This document shows, piece by piece, positions 8,102 to 17,840 of a stretch of 23,395 nt of DNA (positions are counted from its first letter, which is position 1; each line of letters opens with the position of its first letter). Source of the stretch: Chara braunii (taxonomy: Eukaryota; Streptophyta; Charophyceae; Charales; Characeae); assembly GCA_003427395.1 (NCBI GenBank), contig BFEA01000562.1, positions 972,626 through 996,020 of the forward strand. The letters are read 5' to 3'. The translations under genes and the position numbers were made by a program. The notes under the pieces were generated by a model. It was not told the DNA's origin, made no database searches, and saw only the letters and a list, made by a program, of their open reading frames with translations.

Positions 8102-11100
8102 CTAATTGTGGGATATACCTAATTGACCCCATATCCTATCCCACAATCTCCACATCCATACTGAACTAGGACATTGTAGAAAAAAATGCTCTATTGTCAA
8201 TGAGATTTTCTTACAGGGAAACGCACAGATGCAGAATTTGCACCATGGGAAAGTCAACCCGCTCTTTTCTAACGATGTTCTATCAGTGATCTTGTCATTT
8301 ATTGGGAGACATCGATGATCAATCTTCCATTGTATCACCGCTACTTTGGCTGGTATGGACTTAGTGTTTTTGGACCATTTAATATTTATAAGAAAATCTT
8401 TACTTAAGTTTAGATGTTTCATCCATCTTGTCTCCACCCTATCCCTTACTTCAGTTTAGGTCTTAGTATTTTGTATGTTGACTTAACTGTTAGTGTGTGT
8501 AATGAACCTCCAATTAACTGGGTCTAGAGTTGTTTACCCTCTAATACTCTTATCCTGAAGACTTGATTATGTTGCACCCATCATATTTCATGTGGGTGAG
8601 TTTTCAAAAGAATAATGTTATATCCTAACACGAAAATAGTCAGTAGAGTTGTCTCATCCCCTCGCATCGTAATCACATTTCCTATATGCGGGTCATCTTC
8701 ATTTAAATCTACCCAATCTCCTTTTTACAACTTCGATCATTTTCTTAAAACCCTTACCCAATCCAAAGCAACTAACTCTACTAAATAGTCAATTACCGAT
8801 TCAACTTGTCTACGATTTCTTAGTTTAAGTGATAGATTTGTGTAGGAGGTCCTGTCTTCGTTTCTAAATTCTAGAGGTCACTAATCCTAAGGATTTCATT
8901 TGTGACTCATCCCTTCAAACGTGATTTCATGCAGTGTAGCATCCTTCCTTGAGAATCAATGATTCATCTATTATCAAAAAGAGGTTGTTGACAAACCTCT
9001 TCCCATCTTTTTGGATAAATCTTATCTCTAAGAGGTAGTTTTCTTCATGTTTTGAACAGATCAGGCCAAAAGGAAATATTTTTCATGTCATTCATGTTGC
9101 TTGTTGTTCTAAAATCAAATCTTGGTTAAGAACCTATGATCTTCCCTTAGGTATAAAACCAACTACGACTTTTTGTCCAGATCATAAGGTTCGTTCCTTT
9201 AGGGACTTCCGGTGTAAGTCGTTCAATTTATTCTCAGGCTAAGGCTAACCAAGGGGTTTGTGGTTTGAACAACAATCATTTAATCCATTGGATTGTCAGA
9301 GTCATTACTTGAGTAGTTGGGTTCAATATGCCTAAACCTCCTTTTGACTTCGGTTGTACCATTGTCTGTCATGCCACCATGCTTATAACATTATTATGAT
9401 CATGATCACCTCTCCAGAGATATGTTGTCACTTGTCTCTGTAGTGCTTTGAGAGTTACTCTGTCTAGAGCCCAAATTGTCGCTTTGTACCATAAGGTTGC
9501 AAAAATGACATTATTAATGATACATTGATAGGTGTCATACTTATAAGAAATGTTTGTTTATCCCTCTATTGTTCAATTTTTGTTAGAAACAGTTAAGTTA
9601 TTCACTCATTGTTTGTTAAAGGTTTGTCTGTTGTAGACAAGGTGACCTCCAACAGTATAATGAGATTATTTGGAGGTAACCAGTTCATGTGAGGTAGTTT
9701 CGGTCGTCTCACCCCCTGGTGATGTATCCACCACCCCTGAGTCTGGCTCACCCAGTTGATCCTCAACATGTTTGAGAGATAACAAAATCTATTCTACAAG
9801 GTTTGGATTTTCATGAGAGGCATTAACCATCAATGAGAGGTCATCTGCAAAAAGGGAGCAAACTAGGATGACCTCTTTGGGAAGGTAAGAGACTTGAATA
9901 CGCTTAATACCCTTGTTTTGTCGCCAATTGGTCATTAGGGTCTCCATCATGATAACAAAAAAAAAAAAGGTGCGATAGGGTCACTTGTCTCTTTGAATGC
10001 TCAAGAGCAATGGGTGGTGCTAGGTTGGCATTGATCATTACCCTTGTTGTTGCATTTGAATGAACGATCTCTACCCATCTGTGAAAACATGGACCAAAAT
10101 TTAATTTTTTCAGACATTTATCGAGAAATACTTAGTCCACATGATCATATGTTTTTTCGAAATCGATGAAAATAAAAGTCACATTATGTTTTGATTGTCT
10201 CGACAACATGATTAATTCATTAACCACAAGGATATTGTCTTGAATATTCATTCATTCCATGAAACCTGTCCGAATAGGATGAATTATATTTGTTATAACT
10301 TCAATCAATCGGTTTGCTAAAGCCTTTGCTGCCAATTTGTATACTACACTAAGCACAGTAATTTACTTGTAGTTTTTAATATTCGTTTTCTCGCCTGCAT
10401 AGTAAAAGTCCATCAGATCTTGTGAAAGATGTTCCCACATCTTCTTCCAAAATCCCTTTGGGAGACCATCTATGTCCGGTCTTTTCTCTTCTTCCATTAT
10501 CATAAGGGCAGTCCAAATTTCACTTTGGGAAAAATTTGATTGTAATATATTTTTTTGTTCTTCTGTTAGAGATTTAGTAAGGGGTGTAAGGAATTCTTCA
10601 ATCTCCTTCACTCATTGTTCTTTGGGTATGTTGTTACATTATGACTTTAAAAAGTCATTCTAATAATTCCTTGCTATCTGAGAACAAGCAGCGGTCGAAA
10701 TGACCAAAAATCCCTAAGGGTTTTGAGGATCTGAGAGTACCTCAATCATTGATTTTGTTGTTCTAGCCTTAGCTATGACAAAGAATCCAGCGTCCATCAC
10801 TCCTTCCATGTCGTATCCTTTCAATTTACCTCTGATTTTGACTCCTTGCCACCGATTCTTCATAAAAAATAATAATTTGGATTCAATGTTTCTAATATCT
10901 TCTGTTATTGAAGTTAAATCAGATTCCTCTTCAGCAGCCTCCTCTCGTTGTTGTAATTATGTGAGTTGTGTTTGGATATTGATTTCTTCAAAGTGTCATT
11001 ATGCAGCTAGCATCTTGGAATATTCATTGCACTTACGACTCACCCTATCATATGTCTTTACAAGGTCTAAGAGAACGATGGTCAGTTGTTCTGCACTTGG

Positions 11101-11110
11101 ACCAACGTAT
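8102..11110 (-). pseudogene. LINE ORF2: linker, reverse transcriptase and zf-RVT (decayed)
   Basis: This is the polymerase part of a non-LTR retrotransposon, which copies its RNA at a nicked chromosomal site. On the minus strand, in order: a helical linker with RWQGVKIRGKLKGYDMEG (about 10850-10790); LTEEQKNILQSNFSQSEIW and DIDGLPKGFWKKMW (10363-10611); ITVLSVVYKLAAKALANRL, the usual fingers motif; FIDFEKTYDHV, RT motif A with its first catalytic Asp (about 10144-10176); SLFADDLSLM, motif C (FADD at 9840-9851); a post-RT block with TYLWRGD and KGGLGILN; and zf-RVT with PWCKFC and IEHFFLQCPSSVW (8190-8300). The order matches plant L1-type ORF2. Many stops and several frameshifts make it inactive. 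No endonuclease domain is visible upstream. Confidence 0.9.
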
Positions 11111-11158
11111 TATCTCACTTCTCATGTGTGTTCGTGTGTGTGTGAGACATAGAGATAT

Positions 11159-11163
<5 letters not shown>

Positions 11164-11224
<61 letters not shown>
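11164..11224 (+). repeat. (GA)n microsatellite
   Basis: About 30 GA units. Frames predicted through this and the neighbouring GA tracts are low-complexity artefacts. Confidence 0.97.
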
Positions 11225-11228
<4 letters not shown>

Positions 11229-11516
11229 GGCCACATTTCGAGTGAATCTGGCAATGAAGATCCAGCTGAGAAATGTGGCCAGATCCATCCCAAAAAGGTC
11301 CCAGCTCTTTCTCTCTCCCTCTTACACGCGCACGCGAACACTCTCACAAGTGGGTGGAAAAGAAAGAGAGAGATAGAGAGAGAGAAGGGGACACATTTCG
11401 AGTGAATCTTGCCATGAAGATCCAGCTGGGAAATGTGGCCAGATTCATCCCAAAAAGGTCCCAACTGTTTCTCTCTCTCTCTCTCACGAGCATACGCACA
11501 CTCTCAGAAGTGGGAA

Positions 11517-11582
<66 letters not shown>

Positions 11583-11690
11583 GCCCAGGGTCATTTCCAA
11601 AGGAATCTGGCCATGATTCTGCACTGAATTCAACGCAGAAATATATATGGCCCGATCCTTTAAAAACGACCCTTCTCTCTCACGCGCGTA
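11225..11690. repeat. 160-bp repeat with internal GA tracts and hairpin, 2 clear copies plus a third diverged
   Basis: CACATTTCGAGTGAATCT recurs at about 11231 and 11391, a 160-bp offset, followed each time by GAAATGTGGCCAGAT, AAAAAGGTCCCA and CTCTCAC..(A)AGTGGG before a GA tract. A third, weaker copy starts near 11581. Copy 1 has perfect 11-bp inverted arms GGCCACATTTC/GAAATGTGGCC (about 11229-11280). In copy 2 one arm base differs. Confidence 0.85.
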
Positions 11691-11721
<31 letters not shown>

Positions 11722-11726
11722 GGGGG

Positions 11727-11814
<88 letters not shown>

Positions 11815-11815
11815 C
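11519..11815 (+). repeat. GA tracts and a 29-base G run
   Basis: (GA)n at 11519-11578, a run of 29 G at 11692-11720 followed by a C and more G, then (GA)n to about 11814 with one AAAG interruption. The G run could form quadruplexes and is also a place where assembly length is unreliable. Confidence 0.95.
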
Positions 11816-11825
11816 AAGCGACTAA

Positions 11826-12272
11826 TTTTTTTTTCTTACCAAAATGAAAGGAGGTTGAGAGCCTTGAGACATTATTGTTGGCCCATTAGTGCGTTGTACC
11901 ACATTTAATTACCGGCTGACCCTCATGGCCCGTGTTGACCCAGGTCGTTGGGGTCTTGGCCATGTTCAACGTGATTGTGACAAAACTGACACTTCAAACT
12001 CACTGCGTTCTTTCTTGCAAGCCCGAGTTTGCTTTGCATTTAAAACTCAGGCTGTCATCAAAGTGCATAATTTTCCAAGTTTCAGCTGCATACCTAAACA
12101 GGAAAACATGATGCGACCATAGTTATTTTTGAAAGCTGACAGACTGTTTCATCGGATTGCACCAATTCATCAGGGGGTTGAACCCCGACAATCCACCAAG
12201 GACGCATCTTACTGCTAGGTAAGGACTCACCACATCGCCCAAAGTTAATTATACCCCTCTAAGAATGGTAGA

Positions 12273-12278
<6 letters not shown>
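11826..12278. other. No gene seen
   Basis: A plus-strand frame near 11925-11985 encodes GHVQRDC, reminiscent of the end of a CCHC knuckle, but the first cysteines are missing. GGGGTTGAACCCC near 12175 is a short palindrome. Nothing firm. Confidence 0.35.

Positions 12279-12335
<57 letters not shown>
12279..12335 (+). repeat. (GT)n microsatellite
   Basis: About 28 GT units, with a shorter interrupted GT tract continuing to about 12355 and another GT-rich patch near 12600-12625 ending in an A run. Confidence 0.97.
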
Positions 12336-12336
<1 letters not shown>

Positions 12337-12355
12337 ATTTGTATGTGTGTGTGTG

Positions 12356-12946
12356 GTCGGCTTTGGGTGTGTGTTTGCGGGCATGTGTGAAAGTATTACA
12401 TAAATCGTAAGTCTCCAATTGAGTGAGGTTTATTAGAGAACCTTGTTCCTATTGAACGTATATATAGCTTTGCTAGCCTACCTCTTTATTTGGTGTCGAT
12501 CGAGGCGCGTTAACGGAATTTTCCAGTTTCAAAATCGGATGTTATATTATGAAAGCTTTAGATTCGAGATCTAATATGTGAGGTGCTTACCTGGACGTAT
12601 GTGTGCGTGTGTGCATGTGTGTTCCAAAAAAAAAAAAACAATCTCTTTTTCATTTCATCCACAAATCATCACAAACCATCCATAAAATAAAAAAGGTATA
12701 AATAGGCAACATAGTAGAAGATGCAAAGTTGGTCATGTTTGTGTGGTTAAGAGTCAGTTGCCCACAATCCCATCTGACGTCGAAGCCGCACATTTGCACA
12801 TATATATATATATTTTAATGTATAAGAAAAGGATGGAGAGGAAAAGGCAACATACTTAACAAACGACAATTACATATAACGAAATAAATTAGTTGCGACA
12901 CAACACAAAGGTCACCTGCAATTGGTCTAAAAACACTTAGAGACCC
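12356..12946. other. No gene seen
   Basis: AT-rich spacer with a TATATATA stretch near 12801-12815 and an A13 run near 12628. No supported coding frame. Confidence 0.4.
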
Positions 12947-12949
12947 CTC

Positions 12950-13127
12950 TGACTCTAAGGGTCTCGCCACACCGGTGTCGAAACGAAAATAGAATGAATG
13001 CATCTACCACAGAAAAGTGGTAAGGTGCATTCATTGCTATTTATAGTAATTGATGCATCTGGCGCTTCTCCGTGGGAAGATGCATTCGTTCTTTTTTTGT
13101 TTCGACACTGGTGTGGTGATGCCCTGA
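12950..13127. mobile_element. MITE-like foldback element
   Basis: The left end (about 12953-13004) and right end (about 13083-13130) are inverted copies over roughly 50 bp: both read CCACACC(G/A)GTGTCGAAAC then an A-rich step and GAA(T/C)GAATGCATC in the inward direction. A nested hairpin lies inside (GAATGAATGCATCTACCAC against its near complement ending at about 13040). Length about 180 bp, no coding frame. This suits a non-autonomous DNA transposon or a long stem-loop precursor. Ends are approximate and no target duplication is clear. Confidence 0.65.
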
Positions 13128-13190
13128 GTCGGCCCACAAGACTGGTTTTCAAAAAAAAAAAAAAAAAAAAAAAACGAGTCAGCCCACAAA
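13126..13190 (+). mobile_element. Tiny poly(A) retro-insertion with 15-bp target duplications
   Basis: GAGTCGGCCCACAAG (13126-13140) and GAGTCAGCCCACAAA (13176-13190) flank ACTGGTTTTC plus about 24 A. A short insert ending in poly(A) between near-identical direct repeats is the usual mark of LINE-driven insertion, here of a severely truncated RNA. Confidence 0.6.
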
Positions 13191-13242
13191 GCCACCATAG
13201 ATCAAACAAACACCACAAGACATGTACGCAACACCAAGAGTG

Positions 13243-13760
13243 TCATGAAGTGGGGCCATTTTCTAAGGGGTATGGGGGGCTCTGAAGGACCCTCGGTTTA
13301 GGGGGGTTATCCGTTTTTGCTTTTTGGTTTTGAGTATGGGTAGGTTTGATTTGTGTTGTTGTTTCAGCTGAGGGTGTTATGATGGGTGGGTTAGAGTCCG
13401 AGTCTGTTAACATAGTGTTTTTTTGCATCTTGCTGTATTGCTTGCTGGGGTGGATCGGTTGACTTATGTTTTTAGCGTGTGGAATTGTCGTGCTACTTTT
13501 TGCACCCGTTTCGATCACGATATCTGTTGATTTCCTCTTGTTGTAGGTTAGATCTTGCTTTTTTGTGGTAGGCTTGGTAGGTAAGGGGTTTTGAACCATT
13601 GATTTGTCGGGTTGAAGGATTGTGTGACTTAGTGCTGAAGTTTGTTCCGCTTGTGATGGGCTTGATAGGTAACGGGTTTGAACAATGGACTTCTCGGGCT
13701 GAGGGATTGTGCGACTTACTGTTGAAGCTTGTTGAACTATGATTTTCTGGCGGTGTCTAG
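13243..13760 (-). CDS. Partial low-complexity ORF, Pro/Ser/Thr/Gln/Lys-rich, unrecognised
   Basis: The minus-strand frame stays open from a stop near 13760 to a stop at 13243; the first Met is at 13599, but coding-like sequence runs upstream of it. The product is rich in P, S, T, Q and K, is probably disordered and has no catalytic motif. It contains two copies of a roughly 33-residue repeat (TIPQPEKSIVQ and TILQPDKSMVQ), matching a 98-bp DNA duplication with differences, many of which keep similar residues. It might be the nucleic-acid-binding ORF1 or gag part of a retroelement; it lies upstream, on the same strand, of the LINE at 4936-11110. That link is only positional. Confidence 0.35.
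13565..13740. repeat. Imperfect tandem duplication, about 98-bp period
   Basis: GGCTTGGTAGGTAAGGGG...GAAGTTTGTT and GGCTTGATAGGTAACGGG...GAAGCTTGTT are offset by about 98 bp and diverged. It lies inside the open minus-strand frame. Confidence 0.8.
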
Positions 13761-14118
13761 ACTAGTCTACCGGTATCAGTGTGGAGTATATATTTTTGTG
13801 ACACGATGCCCATCGCATCGACTTTCAGACCCCTTATGATCCAGGTTGGCGGTCTGGTGAAACCGGTAGGGTCGCTCGCCTTGCTTGACGTTATATTTTT
13901 TAAAAAAGTCGCATTCGGGACATCCGTGTTTTCTCTATGTTTTTTTTTTGTTTTTTTTTTCTCTCTCCACTTTGTTGGTGCTGCTACAATATTATAAGTG
14001 TTGGTGTGTTGAAACCATCTTTACGTGTTTAAGCCTTGTGCTTAACTCTCTTTGACTCACGGAGTAACCAACGTAGGAATGATACTACAGTTGTGTGGCT
14101 TTGGTTTTCCGTGCAACG
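13761..14118. other. No gene seen; leader region of the following coding relic
   Basis: T-rich blocks near 13938-13965 and no recognised domain. An in-frame stop about 35 bp before 14119 separates it from the zinc-knuckle reading frame. Confidence 0.4.
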
Positions 14119-14172
14119 ATGGGTCAGGCTTTCAACTTCCACAGCATGAACAGTGGTGGTGTTAGGGGTCCG

Positions 14173-14214
14173 TGTTACAATTGTGGCCAGCATGGCCACT
14201 TGGCTAGGTTTTGT
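14173..14214 (+). other. CCHC zinc-knuckle coding segment
   Basis: Encodes C-YN-C-GQHG-H-LARF-C, with exact CX2CX4HX4C spacing. It lies in a 42-codon piece closed by TAG at 14245. Confidence 0.9.
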
Positions 14215-15799
14215 CCCCTCCCTGATAGCCGGTTGAATGGAGTATAGTCGTCGACTAGTACTGCTATTGTTCCAGCGCAAGCTCCACAGTTAACTTTGCC
14301 TGGCAATGGTGTTGGAACTGCCGTCCAACCCTATTCGAGACAACTTTCCAGCGGTAGCAGCTGGCTGGGTAGCAGGGTTAGCACACTTTAGGAGAAGGTG
14401 GGTAGGATTTCTGCCAAGCATGAGGCTAAGGAGGCTAGAGAGCAAGCAGCGCGTGAAGAAGAGGATAGGAAGAAGCATGAGCACGAGTTAGAGGAACGTA
14501 GGCAGCGTGAGAAGCGAGAACATGAGGAATTTCAGGCTTAGATGAACAGGGAAATGAACAGCAAGACTGACCGAGTTTGTGAGGCTGTTTCCGCGAAGAA
14601 GGGCGGTAACAGTGATGAGGTGGCTAGGTTGAAGGTTCAGTTGAAGGAGTTGCAGAGATCTTTGAATGAGTCCTATATTGCTGGAGCTTCTGCCAGGAGC
14701 AACGATGGTGAGGAGGTCGTTAGGCATAAGGCTGAGGTCGCGGAACTGACGAAACGTGTGAGGGGACCGATGACGTCAACATCAACAAAACGTACCAATG
14801 AAGGAGAGGAGCTTGCAGGGTTACGTAGTGAGCAGGCGGACATGAAATCTACTCCTGATCGAAGGTTTGCGGCACTAGAGGACGTCATTGCATCGTTGAA
14901 AGGAAGGTGTGAGGAGGCTAAGGCGAGTGCTGAGGTGTGGAAGTTTGAAGCCCTCAGGCCAGACAACAAGTGAGGTTGTGTTGCAATTGGTCAAACTCCG
15001 GTTACGCAGGCACGATTTAGGCCTCGGAATACTCCGATTGAATCTCCCGAGACCGGAAGGCGGGTCGATGTGGAACTGAAGGGTATTGTCGAGAGACACC
15101 GAGCGGATGTGGATTTGCTTAAGGAGATGCGTTTGAAAGAAGTCAACGTCAGGAAGGAGTCCAAGCGGGAGGTCGGCAGACTAAAGGAGGCCTTGGCGCG
15201 ACTTGAGATGGAGAAACAAGCTAAGGTGCAGGATTTTACGTTCAAAGCGAGGCTGGATAAGGTGGCAGGGCCTTCGGCCAGGAAAGACAAAGGTAAGGTG
15301 GCAGCGACTCCAGAGGGTAAGATCAATGAAAAGGAAGCGTTCATTCGTGACACAAGAAGGTAGTTGCGAGCAATGAAGAAGGAATAAATTATAGTTATTT
15401 GCGACAAAGAAGGTGTGGTGTATTCCAAGTTGGAACCCATGAAGGAAAAGATTGTACAGAAGCGTGCTGCAAAAATCTACGACGAGGATGATGCCGATGA
15501 AGGTAAGAAAAAAAAGTCGGTTAGTTCTTGATGTCTCGGAAGACAGGGAGGAGTCCTCCGATATGGGCGACGGGCGTGACTCGGCTACATCTTAGGGTCA
15601 CGCCCGAACGCGGCCTCTCTCTGGGGTATTGTACGAATCTGTTGTAGATTTCGGTCTCTATCTTCGGTTTTTTTTAGGTGCAGGGAGCTTAATGTGTTGT
15701 TGAGTATCACAGTCTGCGATCTTATCCTATCTAATGAGATTCCGTGGGGTGGATTTTCTGTTGACGTCACCTTGTTTGTTGTTTGGGGGTGAATAGAAG

Positions 15800-16078
15800 G
15801 GGCCTGTCGTCTATGCTTTGCTATCGCCATGGTCGAGACATTTGTATATTGGTAGCACGCAACGTGACTTACACTCTCGCTGGCATGAGCACGTCTATCG
15901 TGCCTGTCATTCGGATGGGATTGAAGGGGGTAGGAGAAATGAGAAGTTGTATAGGTGGCTTCAGAGGTGTGGTGCTCACACTTATGCCATTGTCTCTCTC
16001 TGTTGTTATTCCTCTGAGGATCTTTTGGTTAGGGAAATATATTTTATCGAGTTGTTTTGCCCAATGCTTAATACGAGG
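15800..16078 (+). other. GIY-YIG nuclease domain coding segment
   Basis: About 93 codons: GPVVY, LYIGST, SRWHEH, LYRWLQRCG, a hydrophobic strand, then VREIYFIELFCPMLNTR. Both tyrosines, the arginine, the histidine and the glutamate expected of the active site are present. Only the stop just before GPVVY interrupts this part. Confidence 0.85.
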
Positions 16079-16249
16079 GATAAGCCGCGGCGCTCCCGGA
16101 AGTGCCGACCAGGTCTGAGGGAGAGATTGAGGAAGGGCAAGCGCACGTGTGATACGCGAACCTCACGCCCCCTCGCAGCTTCCCCTACGGGGTCGCCGAT
16201 CAGAGTTCTAGGAGGGGCGTGGCCGAGGATTTTTTGCCGTAAGGGTTGA

Positions 16250-17840
16250 GTCTCCCGGACGGAACGAGAGGCTCTCGTTTCTTGGCCAAGGTTTTTCTTC
16301 GGAGTCGAATTGTCGTCGCGAAGTCCTGCGGGGGTCGGATTACTTCGAAATGATAAAATCAGAAGGGTTTCTGTGAAAATGGATTGTCGTCGTGCATCGG
16401 GACGGGAAAAGGCATCAAGGGGAGGAGGCCATGGCGGCAGGCGACAAAAACTCCGGCCATCATGGGTTCTGGGGATAGATGGTGGGTTCGAAGCCTTCAG
16501 GCCTCGTCATCGGCCTCACGAAGTGGCCGAACCCTCGGGTCTTTTGCTGTAGAGGTGGTTGGTTCGAGGCCTTCAAGCCTCGGCGTCGGACTCATAAAGC
16601 CCGCGCGAAAGTTTCCGGGAGAGTAAAGCGGCGGGAGGACTCGCCGACATCTGAATTTGAAATTGCACGGGCAGCGCCCCCGCACTATGGGAAAGCTCGG
16701 GGAAACGTGTCGCTCCCTCGTAACCCAGGACCAGCCGTCGCCACGAACATGAGTCACCCTGGCGACACCAGCGACAATCAAACTGCGGTCGCAAAGCGGC
16801 GTGAGCGGCCGACCAGGGCAACACCGTTAAACCCGTATAAGGCAATATCAAAGTCGGGGAATCAAAGCGATCAATCAACACAAACCCGTTCCCCCTTATC
16901 TCACAAGCCCGAGGCGGGTCTTGCCAACACACTTGCTCCATCCTCCTCAGCCCGCGACGTACATCCGCATCGCAGGAGACGCTGTCGTCATCTGTGATGG
17001 GGAAGGTCGGTAGCGAAATGAGACGATCGGAGGTACGTGATGAACACGGGCAAGATCCCGCGTTGCCGATCATCCGAACCAACACCGAATCCATGAAGCA
17101 ATTGTTGCAACTTTTCTCTCTCAAAAGTGGGTGCGTAGGGGGAGGATGACGGAATCTAAGCTTTCTCCCCTTGGCGGGGGTGTCGACCGTCCGCGCTGAT
17201 GCAGGCGGTTGACATCACTGGTACGGGGACGAGAAGCTCTAAAAGGCGATGACTGTTAGTTCAAAAGGAAGGCGATCGGAAAGGGAGGGAGAGAGTTACG
17301 CCAAGATCGCGCGAGAGCGCAGGAAAGGCCGTGGAGGGGAGGGAAACAACCGGATCAACACACTCATACTCCTAAGCGGACGGTCCCCCAGTTCAGTTTC
17401 CCCATCCCCGCCCGGACAAGTACATACACACATACATGCATGTTATCAACAACCCTTGACAGGAAATCTAATCATCCATGGACCTTCGACGTCACTCATG
17501 CGCATAACCAGCTCCCATCACTTGGGGCTTCACACACACGACATGCATAGACAAAGCAGCGATGGAGATAAAAGCGAGTCCTTCTTGTACACAAAAATTT
17601 CAATTAACTGTTGCTCCCAGGCGCAGCCTTCAAAACTTCCCAAGACCACCGACCACCATAGCCACAAGGCCCTGCCGCGGCCGGCGTCCAATCCCCACCA
17701 CTGCTCAGTCCCTCCGACTGCTTCGCCCCGAGACTACCGCAGAGTCCACCCCACGTCGTCACTCCGCCCGGCCTTGGGCTCGTCGAGCCTGTTCGACGCC
17801 GCGGACTCTTGCGCATAGCTCACGCAGCATTGCAGCCCAG
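16250..17840. other. GC-rich region, no gene assigned
   Basis: Long frames exist on both strands (plus 16479-16997 and 17249-17818, minus 16573-17124), but they overlap, none contains a recognisable domain, and in GC-rich DNA such frames arise by chance. It may include the 3' untranslated part of the GIY-YIG element and, on the minus strand, the transcript of a promoter near 17880. Confidence 0.4.
16478..16610 (+). repeat. Tandem duplication, 76-bp period
   Basis: GGTTCGAAGCCTTCAGGCCTCG at 16485 recurs as GGTTCGAGGCCTTCAAGCCTCG at 16561, with GTCGG(C/A)CTCA following in both. GGTTCGA looks like a tRNA T-loop, but no tRNA fold surrounds it. Confidence 0.8.

Larger units (their letters stand above)
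5721..8105. other. AT-rich satellite-like insertion within the LINE
   Basis: No coding evidence. The stretch is rich in T runs and contains a 193-bp tandem duplication, a 171-bp tandem array and at least eleven matches to an interrupted palindrome TTTATAG-NN-CTATAAA. Left-hand sequence near 5705-5724 contains CTAACAA-aataaa-TTGTTAG, a perfect 7-bp hairpin close to the inferred junction. No target duplication was established at the junctions by eye. 7610-8100 has no recognised repeat or gene. Confidence 0.6.
4936..11110 (-). mobile_element. Long LINE copy, interrupted by about 2.4 kb of satellite-like DNA
   Basis: Read on the minus strand, 11110 to about 8105 carries the LINE linker, reverse transcriptase and zf-RVT. 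About 5720 to 5206 carries the C-terminal tail, and 5206 to 4936 the 3' UTR with hairpin and an A9 tail (4936-4944). The truncated copy at 2077-3640 has the two coding parts joined without a gap: WDRIWSQLG, about 10 residues, LLDEW...NLF..TRRAL. Here the first part ends at WDRIWGQLG (about 8112) and the second begins at FLCESW...NLFIVARRAL (about 5690). A single element split by an insertion is the simplest reading. The ORF1/endonuclease end is not recognised, since GA microsatellites begin at 11164. Confidence 0.75.
14119..16249 (+). pseudogene. CCHC zinc knuckle / coiled coil / GIY-YIG endonuclease protein, decayed
   Basis: One reading frame runs from ATG 14119 to about 15510, and a second from there to 16249; the switch is at an A8 run (15508-15515). 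Order: a zinc knuckle CYNCGQHGHLARFC (CX2CX4HX4C, 14173-14214); about 300 residues rich in K, E, R and A with heptad-like spacing, probably coiled coil (14390-15480); an acidic patch (DEDDADEG); then a GIY-YIG nuclease fold (15800-16078) and a basic tail. GIY-YIG features seen: VVY, 10 residues, YIGST, then RW, H, and the EIYFIE glutamate with CPMLN. Stops at 14245, 14389, 14539, 14971, 15361, 15385, 15593 and 15701, and one just before the nuclease, break it. Zinc knuckles bind RNA or single-stranded DNA, and GIY-YIG enzymes nick DNA. No reverse transcriptase was seen, unlike Penelope-like elements. Start choice: it is the only Met before the knuckle after an upstream stop. Confidence 0.8.

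Noticed and set aside
11001-11908. Long frames through the GA region (134, 138 and 211 codons)
   Set aside because: They consist of alternating RE or LS residues from microsatellite DNA and occur on both strands.
11925-11990. Decayed CCHC zinc knuckle (GHVQRDC)
   Set aside because: Only the H-x4-C half is visible; the expected first two cysteines are not there.
16485-16500. tRNA T-loop (GGTTCGA)
   Set aside because: No acceptor or anticodon stems can be drawn around it, and it is part of a 76-bp duplication.
16573-17124. 183-codon minus-strand frame with several cysteines
   Set aside because: Cysteine spacing fits no zinc motif I know, and a plus-strand frame of similar length overlaps it. 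GC-rich DNA gives such frames by chance.
17249-17818. 189-codon plus-strand frame
   Set aside because: Low-complexity Ser/Pro/His content, no domain, and overlap with minus-strand frames.
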